Shown here piece after piece: positions 49,122 to 58,125 of a DNA stretch of 64,000 nucleotides (the first letter of the stretch is position 1; every line of letters begins with the position of its first letter). The position numbers and the translations under genes were made by a program. The notes under the pieces are model-generated. The model saw only the letters and a list, made by a program, of their open reading frames with translations, was not told the origin of the DNA and ran no database searches. This DNA is from Nocardioides houyundeii (GTDB taxonomy: Bacteria > Actinomycetota > Actinomycetes > Propionibacteriales > Nocardioidaceae): contig NZ_CP025581.1 in NCBI RefSeq assembly GCF_002865585.1, positions 620,001 to 684,000 of the forward strand, given 5' to 3'.

Positions 49122-51011
49122 CTAGTTGAGCGCGAACTCCAGCGTCGCCTCGTTGCCGAACACGTCGTAGACCTTCAGCGTGTTCGGTCCCTGCTTCGCC
49201 CCGAGCACCCCGGGCGTGATGCCGTCCAGCGCCGGCGAGATGCTGTCCGGCAGGTCGGTCTCCACGTCGTTCAGCACGACCCGGGCGACGTTGCCGGCGT
49301 CGTAGAGCTGGAACGACACCGTCGAGTACGACCCGTCCGTCGGCACCGAGCCTTCCTTGACCGTCACCGTCGGTGCCGTGGTGTCCGCGGGGGTGGTCTC
49401 CAGGTCCCGGTTGACCACGCGGCCGCCGTACGCGGCGGCGTAGTCGTAGGCGTAGCCGAGCAGCTCCGCCTCGGTCCACTTGCGGTCCATGAAGAGCAGG
49501 TTGAACGGCTTGCCGCTGGCGTAGGCGCCGTCGGGCACGACCACTCCCGGCAGCTGTGCGATGTTGATCTCCGAGACCGTGCTGGCCGACACGCTGCCCC
49601 CGAAGACCGGACCGAGCTCACGGACCTGCTGGGGGTACATCAGCGCATCCAGCCGGTGCTTCTTCATCACCGACTCGAAGATCCGCAGATAGTTGTCCCG
49701 GTTGGCGAGGAACCCCGTCAGGTCCGGCACCTCGTTCGCCCCCTCAAGCATGTTGTTGACCCGGGTGTCGCTCTCGAAGCCGTTGGCGTCCGCCCAGGCG
49801 TTGAGCTCCTCGACGGAGTTGACCGCGGCGCTCGGGCCCAGGCGCCGGAGGTAGGCCTGGATCGCGGCGTTGTTCCCCGCGTTGGTCACCCCTCCCGCCG
49901 CACGCAGCTCCCGGAATCCCGAGTCGGCGAACGGGTCCTCGACCACGATCGCGCCCTGCGCCTTGAGGTTGCGCACCGCCCGGGCATAGAGCTGGGCCGT
50001 CTCCGGTGAGAGCTCGCTGTTGTTCCCGGTGCGCCATCCCGGCCCGTACAGGCCGATGCGCTTGCCCCACAGGGCGTGCTTGGAGAGCTGGGAGGTGTAG
50101 CCGCGCCGCGGCACCACGGCGCCCTGGGTCTTCGGGTCCTCCGGGGTGTAGCCGGCGAGGACGTCGAGCATGATCGCGGCGTCCTCCACGCTCTTGGTCA
50201 GCGGTCCCAGGACGTCCCGGGTGAGTCCCGCGAGCGGGAAGTTGCCGGTGTTGGGGATCAGGCCGAAGGTCGGCTTGACGGCGTAGAGGCTCTGCGCCGA
50301 TGCCGGGTTCTGGATCGACCCGCCCGTCTCCTCCGCGATCCCCGCGACCGCGAAGTCACCAGCCACCGAGGTCGCCGACCCGGTGGAGGAGCCGCCGGGG
50401 GCCCAGGCCCGGTTGAGCACGTTGTACGTCGGGCCGAAGGCGCTGTTGTTGGCGTTGGACCCGCTCCCGGCCAGGATCGGCAGGTTGGTCTTGCCGAGGA
50501 AGATCGCGCCGGCCTCGCGCAGCCGGCGGACCAGGGGTGCGTCGGTCTCGGGAACCAGAGCGATCCCGCCGGCGACGGGGGAGGTCAGCGGCCACCCGGA
50601 GGTGGTCGGCATCCCCTTCACGTCCAGGGAGTCCTTGATGACGATGGGGACGCCCTCCAGCGGACGCGCCAGCCAGGGGGACTTGCGGCGACGAGCATCT
50701 GAGGCAGCCGCATCGGCCAGCGCGTTGGGGTTCATCTGGGTGAAGGCGTTGTAGAACGGCTCATAGGTGTTGATGCGGGCGGTGAACGCCTGCACCAGCC
50801 CCACCGAGGTGACCCGCCCGCGCTTGAGCGCCTTGAGGGTCTCGGAGATGGTGAGCGTCGTGGGGTCCTGGCCGTGGAGCCCTGGTCGAATCGTGGCAAC
50901 GGCAGGCGCGCCGGCGGCTTCGTGGGTGCCTGGTGCCGCGAGCAGGGCGGCGGCCAACGCGGCGGTCGCGAGAGCGGCTCCGGCGCGGCGTCTGGTCAGC
51001 GTGAGGGTCAT
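49122..51011 (-). CDS. Secreted amidase-signature enzyme
   Basis: 629 residues. A signal peptide (AALATAALAAALLAAPGTHE) is followed by the amidase-signature domain. The Ser-cisSer-Lys triad is visible: Lys126 in V-I-K-D-S-L-D, the cis-Ser in G-G-S-S-T-G-S (208/209) and the nucleophile Ser232 in T-G-G-S-I-Q-N-P-A. The C-terminal ~100 residues form an extra beta domain (TAPTVTVKEGSVPTDGSYST and VYDVFGNEATLEFALN), probably for glycan or wall binding. Extracellular amide hydrolysis is likely, substrate unknown. Confidence 0.9.
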   Translation of the reverse strand: MTLTLTRRRAGAALATAALAAALLAAPGTHEAAGAPAVATIRPGLHGQDPTTLTISETLKALKRGRVTSVGLVQAFTARINTYEPFYNAFTQMNPNALADAAASDARRRKSPWLARPLEGVPIVIKDSLDVKGMPTTSGWPLTSPVAGGIALVPETDAPLVRRLREAGAIFLGKTNLPILAGSGSNANNSAFGPTYNVLNRAWAPGGSSTGSATSVAGDFAVAGIAEETGGSIQNPASAQSLYAVKPTFGLIPNTGNFPLAGLTRDVLGPLTKSVEDAAIMLDVLAGYTPEDPKTQGAVVPRRGYTSQLSKHALWGKRIGLYGPGWRTGNNSELSPETAQLYARAVRNLKAQGAIVVEDPFADSGFRELRAAGGVTNAGNNAAIQAYLRRLGPSAAVNSVEELNAWADANGFESDTRVNNMLEGANEVPDLTGFLANRDNYLRIFESVMKKHRLDALMYPQQVRELGPVFGGSVSASTVSEINIAQLPGVVVPDGAYASGKPFNLLFMDRKWTEAELLGYAYDYAAAYGGRVVNRDLETTPADTTAPTVTVKEGSVPTDGSYSTVSFQLYDAGNVARVVLNDVETDLPDSISPALDGITPGVLGAKQGPNTLKVYDVFGNEATLEFALN

Positions 51012-51043
51012 GTCGTGCTCCCGAGTAGGTCGACGATGTCCCC

Positions 51044-51112
51044 GGCGAACGTATGAGTCGCGCGTTTCGCCCGTGTTGCTCCCTCGTCACCGGAAGGTCA
51101 GAACGTGCGCAC
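51044..51112. repeat. Dispersed intergenic repeat, copy A
   Basis: About 70 bases that match 54353-54420 imperfectly. Shared blocks are GAACGTATG, GCGCGTTTCGCCCGTGT, TCGTCAC, GGTCAG and GTGCGCAC. It lies between the esterase stop and the amidase start on the minus strand. Confidence 0.65.
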
Positions 51113-51135
51113 GCCGGCCCGTCGAGCTGACCTGC

Positions 51136-52704
51136 TCAACCGATCTGCCGCCAGAAGTCGCAGTTCGCGGACGCTGCCACGTCCTCGGGCGCGATGCCTC
51201 CGGCGTCCCGGAGGTCGAGTGCGAGCACGTCGCCCGCGCCGTCGTACTCGGGCCAGCGGGGGAGACCCCTGCCCCAGGGGCGGCCGTGCCTGGCGAAGCT
51301 CGTCCAGTACGTCACCATCGCGTCCGAGAGCTCCTCCTGCTCCGAGGTGAGGCCGTCGCCGAAGAGGCCGGGGAAGAGGTAGGGGAGCTCGGTCGCGTGC
51401 GCCGCGCCGTTCGCCGAGCCCAGCAGCGCTACGAGCGGATCGGCGGTGCGGTCCTGGAACTGGTAGGCGTACACCCGCCTGCCATCCTGGGCGGCGTCGT
51501 AGGCGTCCACGTGGCTGCAGGTCGAGAGCGGGCTGCCGTAGTCGCTGAACACCGTGGAGAGCGCGATGATCGGCGAGGCGTAGGCGTCCACCGGGTAGCG
51601 CGCCAGCACCGCGTCGGCGGCGGCGCCGAAGGTTGCCCGGATGGCTCCGACGTAGCCGGCCGCGGTCAAGGTGGTGCCGTACCGCAGGGGGATGAAGAGG
51701 CGGTTCTCGTCGAGCGTGTTGCCGTGCATGAGATCGACGCGGTTGGCCGTGCCGTTGGCCAGAGCGTCGCCCGGCTGTTGCGGGAGCGCGGCGCCGCCGA
51801 CGGCGAAGGCGCCGCCCGTCCATGCCCTCAGGAGAGTCTCGGCGTCGGTTCGTCGCAAGCATGCGGCGGTGTCCTGGGCGCAGCCGACCTCCGCTGCGTA
51901 CGACGACGCCGCCGCCCGGGCGTCCGCCAGCGTGGAGAAGTCGGCCGTGCACGAGTAGCTCTGGGCGATCGCTCGCCGGAACAGGCCGCGCGCCCCGGGC
52001 GAGGCGAGCTGGGCACACACGGACGCGCTGCCGGCCGACTCCCCGAAGACGGTCACGTTGCGCGGGTTGCCGCCGAAGGTGCGGGCGTTGCGCTGCACCC
52101 ACCGCAGCGCTGCCTGCTGGTCCAGCAGGGCGGCGTTGCTCGTCCCGACGCCGTCGTCCTGGAGGAAGCCGAACGGGCCGAGGCGGTAGTTGATCGTCAC
52201 GACCACGACGTCGCCCCGGGTGGCGAGCTTGCTGGCGTCGTAGCTGGCACCGTCGCCGGTCAGGAACGAGCCGCCGTGGATCCACACCATCACGGGGAGC
52301 CCGGCGCGCCGCGCCGAGCGGGCGGCGGGCGTGGTGACGTTGAGGTACAGGCAGTCCTCGACGAAGGTGGTGGGATTGCCAGTCCCGTTGCCGATCTGGG
52401 CGCACTGCGAACGTGGCACCGTCGCGTCAAGCGTGCCGCGCCACCGTGCCACCGACTGGGGCGGCTCGAACCGCAGGTCGCCCACGGGTGGTGCGGCGTA
52501 GGGGATGCCCTCGAAAACGCGGAGGCCACCCTCGGCGGTGCCGCGGACGGTGCCGCCCGACACTCGCACGGTGGTGCCGTCGTCCCGTGGCGGCTTGGGT
52601 CCCCCAGGAGCAGCCGGGGCGGCGAGGGGCAGCCAGGCCACGCCGAGGGTCAGGGCGAGGACGGCGAGGCGCACGGACAAGTGACGCACGAGCGGAAACG
52701 ACAT
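51136..52704 (-). CDS. Secreted type-B carboxylesterase
   Basis: 522 residues. The signal peptide is LSVRLAVLALTLGVAWLPLA. The type-B signatures are present: G-I-P-Y-A-A-P-P-V-G-D-L-R-F, E-D-C-L-Y-L-N-V and the nucleophile elbow F-G-E-S-A-G-S (Ser about 220). The acid is in the T-L-D-E-N-R-L-F region and the His probably in E-L-P-Y-L-F or later. The N-terminal part of the mature protein is Pro-rich. It is a general extracellular ester hydrolase. The genes on both sides are also exported proteins on the same strand, but spaced as separate units. Confidence 0.9.
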   Translation of the reverse strand: MSFPLVRHLSVRLAVLALTLGVAWLPLAAPAAPGGPKPPRDDGTTVRVSGGTVRGTAEGGLRVFEGIPYAAPPVGDLRFEPPQSVARWRGTLDATVPRSQCAQIGNGTGNPTTFVEDCLYLNVTTPAARSARRAGLPVMVWIHGGSFLTGDGASYDASKLATRGDVVVVTINYRLGPFGFLQDDGVGTSNAALLDQQAALRWVQRNARTFGGNPRNVTVFGESAGSASVCAQLASPGARGLFRRAIAQSYSCTADFSTLADARAAASSYAAEVGCAQDTAACLRRTDAETLLRAWTGGAFAVGGAALPQQPGDALANGTANRVDLMHGNTLDENRLFIPLRYGTTLTAAGYVGAIRATFGAAADAVLARYPVDAYASPIIALSTVFSDYGSPLSTCSHVDAYDAAQDGRRVYAYQFQDRTADPLVALLGSANGAAHATELPYLFPGLFGDGLTSEQEELSDAMVTYWTSFARHGRPWGRGLPRWPEYDGAGDVLALDLRDAGGIAPEDVAASANCDFWRQIG

Positions 52705-52856
52705 GGCGGACTCCCGAGTTCCTGGTCACGGCCCGATGAACGGCCCCGATTCTGAAACTAGCCCCGGCGCGGGCGATCCACCATGGCTGCGCGATGGCGG
52801 TCGGCTTGTTCCTTGCGCACAACGTCCACACACCTTCTGGCATGACGTCGCATGTC

Positions 52857-53705
52857 TCAGCGCACGAGGGTGGGGCGGGCTTCCAGGACGCTCAGCGCCT
52901 GGGGCGTGCCCTGGATGGTGCGGGTGGTGGGGATCGGGGTCCACCCGGAGTTCCCGACGCGGTAGCGGCCGGTGTAGGTGACGTCGAGCCTGGGATGGGC
53001 GGTGGTGTCGGCGTCTTGGTAGCGGTGGGTGATCGTCTGGTTGGGGTACGCCCCTCCGCCGTGGGTGGTGACCAAGGGCTCCTGGGCGTCGTCGTCGCCG
53101 GTGGTCCAGTGCCAGGTGTAGCTGGTGGGGGTGGCCTCGATGGTGACGGCCTGGCCGAGCAGGGTGAGGTTCTTCGTCACCGGGGTGGTGGAGTCGGTGT
53201 AGAAGATGGTGTCGAGGTTGACCAGGGTCTCGCCGTCGACGGGTTGGATGTTGAGTTGTGCGGCCGGCCAGGTGAGGTTGCGGACCGCGGTGGTGACCAT
53301 GGCGGTGCTGATGGCTTGGCCCTGGACGTCGATCTCGGCTTCGTTGCCCAGGCAGACGGTTCCGTCCTCGGTCCACTCGCCTCCTGCCAGTGGCTGGCGG
53401 AGCACCTTGTATTGGACGGTGCCCGGTGGCTGGAGGCAGGAGAGCGCGGCGAGCGGGTTCCAGCAACGACCTTGCTCGTCCTGTTCCTTGCACATCATGT
53501 GGAGCTCGTAGCGGTACTGGGCGACGGTCTTGTTGATGTGTTGCTGAGTGCCTCTCGAACTTCGCTCACACGTGCTGCGGGTCCCATGTAGGCCCGTCTG
53601 CACTTGGCAGATCTCATCTGCCGGCGGCGCGCCCACGATCGGAGAACCTTGCGACCGAACCACCACGAGGGGGAGTGCTGTGATGGCGGATAGGACGCCG
53701 TTCAC
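52857..53705 (-). CDS. Secreted PKD-like domain protein (pair 1)
   Basis: 282 residues from a GTG that overlaps the lipoprotein stop (GTGA). A short hydrophobic N-terminus is followed by a Cys-rich region (Q-T-G-L-H-G-T-R-S-T-C, M-C-K-E-Q-D-E-Q-G-R-C-W-N-P). The C-terminal ~130 residues resemble PKD-like folds (S-Y-T-W-H-W-T-T-G-D-D-D; T-I-T-H-R-Y-Q-D). It is closely related to the gene at 54448-55284. Such pairs with a lipoprotein recur in Nocardioides-type genomes. The function is unknown; a surface complex with the lipoprotein is plausible. Confidence 0.78.
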   Translation of the reverse strand: MNGVLSAITALPLVVVRSQGSPIVGAPPADEICQVQTGLHGTRSTCERSSRGTQQHINKTVAQYRYELHMMCKEQDEQGRCWNPLAALSCLQPPGTVQYKVLRQPLAGGEWTEDGTVCLGNEAEIDVQGQAISTAMVTTAVRNLTWPAAQLNIQPVDGETLVNLDTIFYTDSTTPVTKNLTLLGQAVTIEATPTSYTWHWTTGDDDAQEPLVTTHGGGAYPNQTITHRYQDADTTAHPRLDVTYTGRYRVGNSGWTPIPTTRTIQGTPQALSVLEARPTLVR

Positions 53706-54235
53706 TGCGCTAGCTCCACCAGGTCAGCCAGCACATGCTGGCCCTCCCGCTGCACCACGCGGACGCGATAGACGCTCTTGCCGCCCGTGAGGTGCTGCAC
53801 TTTGGCGCTTGACGAGGTCCTGTAATCGGTAGGTGCACCCACCACCGAAACCTCGTAGTAGCCGTCCTTGATGGGCTTGATGCGACGAACCGTGTAGCCG
53901 TCCCAGCGGACGTACCCACCCGCCGCGTAATAGTCGGTGATGTCCTTGGCCAGCATTCCGCAGGACTTGCAGGGCCCGGTGATCGCGGCGTACTCCTCGG
54001 TCTCCCCGGTGTTGAGCATGACGCGCTCGGCTTCCGCCCAGCGACGGATGAACTCTTCCGGCGTCTCTTGAGCGGACCCGATAGTGGATTCGCTGGGGGA
54101 GGCGGAGGGTGTGGCCGGTCCCGCGATCTTGGGCTCGGGATCGTCTTCCGCGCACGCACCCAGGAGCAGCGCCAGCAGGCAGACCAGCACCGACAGTGAG
54201 CCTCGCGCGGATGTGAGCGGACGTCGTACGGACAT
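53702..54235 (-). CDS. DUF6318-like lipoprotein (pair 1)
   Basis: 177 residues. The signal peptide L-S-V-L-V-C-L-L-A-L-L-L-G-A-C ends in a clear lipobox (L-L-G-A-C). After a Ser/Pro-rich linker, the domain T-P-E-E-F-I-R-R-W-A-E-A-E-R with I-T-G-P-C-K-S-C-G (C-x-x-C) and Y-Y-A-A-G-G-Y-V-R-W-D-G-Y matches DUF6318-type proteins. It is translationally coupled to the PKD-like gene. Confidence 0.78.
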   Translation of the reverse strand: MSVRRPLTSARGSLSVLVCLLALLLGACAEDDPEPKIAGPATPSASPSESTIGSAQETPEEFIRRWAEAERVMLNTGETEEYAAITGPCKSCGMLAKDITDYYAAGGYVRWDGYTVRRIKPIKDGYYEVSVVGAPTDYRTSSSAKVQHLTGGKSVYRVRVVQREGQHVLADLVELAQ

Positions 54236-54352
54236 GTGCTGCCTCCCCCGGAAGAACCGTGCGGATCGAGACTAGGGGTCCCGGTAGACCAGTCCCCGGA
54301 GTTGTCCACAGGCGGCCCGATCTCACGCGTCCGTTCTCCGCCACGACCCGGG

Positions 54353-54420
54353 CCGAACGTATGGCTGGCGCGTTTCGCCCGTGTCGCCCGGTCGTCACGG
54401 GCGGGTCAGGTGGTGCGCAC
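54353..54420. repeat. Dispersed intergenic repeat, copy B
   Basis: Imperfect match to 51044-51112, lying between the PKD-like pair 2 stop and the pair 1 lipoprotein start, again in the same orientation relative to a following minus-strand secreted-protein gene. Confidence 0.65.
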
Positions 54421-54447
54421 GTCGCTGTCTCAGCTCAAGCAGCGCAC

Positions 54448-55284
54448 TCAGCGCACGAGGGTGGGGCGGGCTTCCAGGATGCCGAGTGCCTGGGGTGTGC
54501 CTTGGATGGTGCGGGTTGCGGGGATCGCGGTCCAGTCGGAGCCTCCGACTCGGTAGCGGCCGGTGTAGGTGACGTCGAGGCGGGGGTGGGCGGTGGTCCC
54601 GGCGTCGCGGTAGCGGTGGGTGATGGTCTGGTTGGGGTACGCCGCGCCGCCGTGGTCGGTGACCAAGGGTGCGTTGCTGCGGGGGCCGGCGTCGTGGCCG
54701 GTGGTCCAGTGCCAGGTGTAGCTGGTGGGGGTGGCTTCGATGGTGACGCTTTGCCCGAGGAGGGTGACGTTGCGGGTCACCGGCTGGGTGGACTCGGTGT
54801 AGAAGATGGTGTCGAGGTTGACCAGGGTCTCGCCGTCGATGGGTTGGATGTTGAGCTGGGCGGCCGGCCAGGTGAGGTTGCGGAACGCGGTGGTGACCAT
54901 GGCGGTGCTGATGGCTTGGCCTTGGACGTTGATCTCGGCTTCGTTGCCCAGGCAGACGGTTCCGTCCTCGGTCCACGCGCCGCCGGCGATGGGCTGACGC
55001 AGGATCTTGTACTGCACCGTGCCGGGAGGGCTGACGCACGCGAGGGCGGCGAGGGGATTCCAGCACCGACCTTCTGCGTCTGTCTCTTTGCAGATCATGT
55101 GGAGCTCGTAGCGGTACTGGGCTGCGGTCTTGTTAATGCGCTGCTGAGTCTCGGCGGCCGTATGGGTGCACTCCATGCCCCCGACGCTCAGATTCAGAGT
55201 CTCGTCACAGGACACGTCCATCGAGGTCTGCCCGGAAGCGGTAGGTAGGACGAGTGTGAGCAGGAACGCCGCGACAGTGCTCAC
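54448..55284 (-). CDS. Secreted PKD-like domain protein (pair 2)
   Basis: 278 residues from a GTG that overlaps the lipoprotein stop. The signal peptide is clear here (VAAFLLTLVLPTASG), unlike in pair 1. The Cys pattern and PKD-like C-terminus match pair 1 closely (M-I-C-K-E-T-D-A-E-G-R-C-W-N-P; S-Y-T-W-H-W-T-T-G), and the last ~20 residues are nearly identical. The tandem copies differ mostly in the first 70 residues. Confidence 0.8.
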   Translation of the reverse strand: MSTVAAFLLTLVLPTASGQTSMDVSCDETLNLSVGGMECTHTAAETQQRINKTAAQYRYELHMICKETDAEGRCWNPLAALACVSPPGTVQYKILRQPIAGGAWTEDGTVCLGNEAEINVQGQAISTAMVTTAFRNLTWPAAQLNIQPIDGETLVNLDTIFYTESTQPVTRNVTLLGQSVTIEATPTSYTWHWTTGHDAGPRSNAPLVTDHGGAAYPNQTITHRYRDAGTTAHPRLDVTYTGRYRVGGSDWTAIPATRTIQGTPQALGILEARPTLVR

Positions 55285-55829
55285 AACGGCCTCTGCGCCA
55301 CATCGGCCAGTACGAGGCCTTGAGCGCCGCGCTTCAAGAAGACTCGGTACTTCGTGGGTCCACCAGGCAGACGCTCCACCTGTGCTTCGGCGGAACGCTT
55401 ATAGCGCGTCGGGAGGGAGGTGCCCCAGACTTCGTAAACCAATCGAGTGACCTTCTCGATCCGGTCGATCTTCATGCCACCCCACTCGACGAAACCACCC
55501 GCGGCGTAGAAGCTGGCAACCTGCGTGGATGTCTTGCCGCACGGAACGCATCCCGACGTGATCTGTTCGAGCTTTTCGGTGTCGCCGGTGTTCTGCATCT
55601 CGCGATCCGTGTCGACCCAGCGCTGGATGAACTCCTCCGGAGTCTCGTCAGCCGGCGGCGCCGCCTCGCTTACGGACTCGCTCGGCGATGCCGAGGCGCT
55701 GGTCGACTCCGATGGCGCGGCGATCTTGGGTTCAGGGTCCTCAGCGCACGCACCCAGGAGCAGTGCCAGCAGGCAGACCAGCGCCGGCAGTGGGCCTCGC
55801 GCGGATGTGAGCGGACGTCGTACGGACAT
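55281..55829 (-). CDS. DUF6318-like lipoprotein (pair 2)
   Basis: 182 residues from the ATG at 55829. The signal peptide is almost identical to pair 1 (L-V-C-L-L-A-L-L-L-G-A-C), followed by a Ser/Ala/Pro-rich linker. T-P-E-E-F-I-Q-R-W-V-D and a C-x-x-C (S-G-C-V-P-C-G) are followed by F-Y-A-A-G-G-F-V-E-W-G-G. The C-terminal half has diverged strongly from pair 1. About 100 bases of the upstream region are also duplicated before pair 1. Confidence 0.8.
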   Translation of the reverse strand: MSVRRPLTSARGPLPALVCLLALLLGACAEDPEPKIAAPSESTSASASPSESVSEAAPPADETPEEFIQRWVDTDREMQNTGDTEKLEQITSGCVPCGKTSTQVASFYAAGGFVEWGGMKIDRIEKVTRLVYEVWGTSLPTRYKRSAEAQVERLPGGPTKYRVFLKRGAQGLVLADVAQRPL

Positions 55830-55968
55830 GTGCTGCCTCCCCGGAAGAGCAGTGCGGATCGAGACTAGGGGTCCCGATAGGGGGCTCCCGGAGTTGTCCA
55901 CAGGCGGAGCGATCTCACGAGTTTGGACCCGCTGCGGGCCCGCCGATCGGCTTCCCTAGGCTGACCGG

Positions 55969-56745
55969 GTGAGTGATCCGGAGCTCCTCGTGACCAGTGC
56001 CGACGGTGTCGTGACCGTCGTCTTCAACCGCCCGCGCCGCCACAACGCCTTCACCAAGGCGATGTACACCGAGCTCCGCGAGCTCTGCGTGGACCTGCAG
56101 CAGCGCCCCGAGATCAGGGTGCTCGTGCTCCGCGGCGCCGGAGGCCGGGCGTTCGCGGCCGGCAACGAGATCTCCGACTTCCTCGAGGCCGACGCGGTCG
56201 CCTACGAGGAGTGGATCCGCGAGCTGCTCGCACTGCTCTTCCAGGTGCCGCAGGTGACGGTCGCGGCGATCGACGGCGTGTGCGTCGGCGGCGGCCTCGC
56301 GGTGGCCACCCACTGCGACATCCGGATCGCCACCCCGGAGTCCCGGTTCGGCTACCCGATCGCCAAGACGCTGGGCAACGCGCTCGCCGCCCCCGTCGTA
56401 CACCGCTGCGCCGCGGTCTTCGGGGAGTCCCTGACGCGCACCATGCTGCTCACCGGCCGCCTCGTCGGCGCGGAGCGCGCCTTCTCCGTGGGTGCCCTGA
56501 CCGAGCTCACCGAGGACCTCAACGGCTCCATCGACGAGCTGGTCGACGAGATCGTCGGTGCCTCCGCGATCACCCAACGCGCCACCAAGCGCCAGCTCAA
56601 CGCCCGCGCGGTGGAGCAGGAGGCGGCCCCCGACTTCGACGAGGAGCTGCTGCGCTCGGTCTACACCGGGGACGACTTCGCCGAGGGCGTGCGCGCGTTC
56701 CTGGCCAAGGAGAAGCCGAGCTTCACCGATTCCCGGGTGGGCTGA
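55969..56745 (+). CDS. Enoyl-CoA hydratase/isomerase (crotonase) family
   Basis: 258 residues from GTG. Crotonase-fold marks include F-N-R-P-R-R-H-N-A-F-T at the start. The oxyanion-hole regions are R-A-F-A-A-G-N-E-I-S-D-F and I-D-G-V-C-V-G-G-G-L-A-V-A. The usual catalytic Glu positions are not obvious (F-G-Y-P-I-A-K-T follows), so the reaction may be isomerase- or hydrolase-like. It is coupled by adjacency (no gap) to the phosphatase gene behind it. Confidence 0.85.
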   Translation: MSDPELLVTSADGVVTVVFNRPRRHNAFTKAMYTELRELCVDLQQRPEIRVLVLRGAGGRAFAAGNEISDFLEADAVAYEEWIRELLALLFQVPQVTVAAIDGVCVGGGLAVATHCDIRIATPESRFGYPIAKTLGNALAAPVVHRCAAVFGESLTRTMLLTGRLVGAERAFSVGALTELTEDLNGSIDELVDEIVGASAITQRATKRQLNARAVEQEAAPDFDEELLRSVYTGDDFAEGVRAFLAKEKPSFTDSRVG

Positions 56746-57429
56746 GTGGACTCGCTGGTCAACCTGCGCGACCTCGGCGGGCTCCCGGTCACCGGGGGCG
56801 GCGAGACCGCCCACGGCATGCTCTATCGCAGCGACGCCCCGCACGCGGGCGACCTGGACCCCGAGCACGTCCCCGCCTGGCCGCCGGCGACCGTGGTCGA
56901 CCTGCGGATGGCCAAGGAGGCCGGCCGGGTGCCGTACGACCTCCCCGGCGCCGAGCGGATCCTGCACCCCCTGCATGAGGCCGCCGCCCCGGAGAACATC
57001 CGCGACGCCGACCTCGGCGAGCTCTACCGGCACATCCTGGACACCGCCGCCGACCGGGTGGCCGCTGCGGCCGCGCACGTGGTGACCCGCCCCGCGCCCG
57101 CGCTGGTGCACTGCACCGCCGGCAAGGACCGCACCGGCATCGTGGTGGCCTCCTTGCTGCTCGCCTCCGGCGTGGCGCCTGCGGACGTCATCGCCGACTA
57201 CGTGAAAACCGAGGCCAACATGGACGCCGTCACGGGTCGGATCCTGCGCCACCTCGACCCGGCCAAGACCCCGGTCAACGCCCGCTGGCTGCTCACCCCC
57301 GCCGAGGCGATGCGTGAGGTCGTCGACGCGCTCACCACCTCCGCCCACGGCGACACCGCCGGCTGGCTAGTCGCGCACGGCACGCCCGCCGACGCCCTGG
57401 CGGACTGGGTGGGCCGCTTCACCTCCTGA
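56746..57429 (+). CDS. Tyrosine-protein phosphatase (DSP/PTP-like, Tyr_phosphatase_3)
   Basis: 227 residues from a GTG directly after the hydratase stop. The P-loop V-H-C-T-A-G-K-D-R-T-G contains the C-x5-R catalytic motif. The start N-L-R-D-L-G-G-L-P-V with L-Y-R-S-D-A-P and V-V-D-L-R is typical of this secreted or cytosolic phosphatase family (as in mycobacterial PtpB). There is no signal peptide. Its 3' end overlaps the convergent DUF202 gene by a few bases. Confidence 0.87.
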   Translation: MDSLVNLRDLGGLPVTGGGETAHGMLYRSDAPHAGDLDPEHVPAWPPATVVDLRMAKEAGRVPYDLPGAERILHPLHEAAAPENIRDADLGELYRHILDTAADRVAAAAAHVVTRPAPALVHCTAGKDRTGIVVASLLLASGVAPADVIADYVKTEANMDAVTGRILRHLDPAKTPVNARWLLTPAEAMREVVDALTTSAHGDTAGWLVAHGTPADALADWVGRFTS

Positions 57430-57766
57430 GCAGATAGACCACCTCGATGCCCGCGATCAAGGCGACGGTGCCCGCGACGAGGAAGGTCGGCACCCCGCTC
57501 GCCTGCTCGACGCCCTCCCGGTCCTCGTCGTAGCGGCGCCAGCCGTCGCCCAGCGTCCAGAACGAGGCCAGCACCAGCAGGCCCATCGGGAGGAGCGCAT
57601 AGGCTCCCAGGAGCGACCAGGTGTGCCGGGCGCAGGCCACTGCGACGGCCACCATCGACAGCGTCGTCCGCTGCCAGCCGAGCACGTCGCGCGCCTCGGA
57701 CCCGCCCGGGTCGAGCGGGTCGGGCTCGCCCGGCGGCAGACTCCCCCCGGGCGGCTGACTGCTCAC
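57419..57766 (-). CDS. DUF202 membrane protein (second of pair)
   Basis: 115 residues from a GTG that overlaps the stop of the other DUF202 gene. A Pro-rich start (SQPPGGSLPPGEPDPLDPGG) leads to G-W-Q-R-T-T-L-S-M-V-A-V-A-V-A-C-A-R and three membrane segments. DUF202 proteins have conserved R-T-x-L-x-W-type motifs and unknown function. Confidence 0.8.
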   Translation of the reverse strand: MSSQPPGGSLPPGEPDPLDPGGSEARDVLGWQRTTLSMVAVAVACARHTWSLLGAYALLPMGLLVLASFWTLGDGWRRYDEDREGVEQASGVPTFLVAGTVALIAGIEVVYLLRR

Positions 57767-58125
57767 AGCCAGGACACGATCAGCACGGCCGCGATCACCG
57801 CGACGACCACGACGAGCAACACCCCGTAACCAGGTGAGGGGATCGTCTGGTTCAACCGCATGGCGCGCTCGGTGGTCGCCCACCGCACCCAGCTGAACAC
57901 GGCGGTGGCCAGTGCCAGGAGCACCAGCGCGACCGAGATCGCGGTCTTGGCCGCGTCCGGGATCGACAGGTCGACCACGTCGAGCCCCACCCCGGTCGCC
58001 AGCAGGGCCAGGGAGGTGTGGATCCAGGCCAGGAAGGTTCGCTCGTTGGAGAGGCTGGACTGGTACGGCGCGTCCTGGCCTGAGCGATAGACCCAGCCCG
58101 GCCACGGCGAGCGCTTCGACCCCAT
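57763..58125 (-). CDS. DUF202 membrane protein (first of pair)
   Basis: 120 residues with three hydrophobic segments. The DUF202 signature L-S-N-E-R-T-F-L-A-W-I-H-T-S-L-A-L-L-A-T-G-V-G is clear (YidH-like). It is translationally coupled to the second DUF202 protein, and the two probably assemble together. Confidence 0.84.
   Translation of the reverse strand: MGSKRSPWPGWVYRSGQDAPYQSSLSNERTFLAWIHTSLALLATGVGLDVVDLSIPDAAKTAISVALVLLALATAVFSWVRWATTERAMRLNQTIPSPGYGVLLVVVVAVIAAVLIVSWL

Noticed and set aside
54302..55902. TTGTCCACA boxes (54302-54310 and 55894-55902) resembling actinobacterial DnaA boxes
   Set aside because: One box per copy of a duplicated upstream region. No cluster, no AT-rich unwinding region, no dnaA/dnaN nearby, so not an origin.
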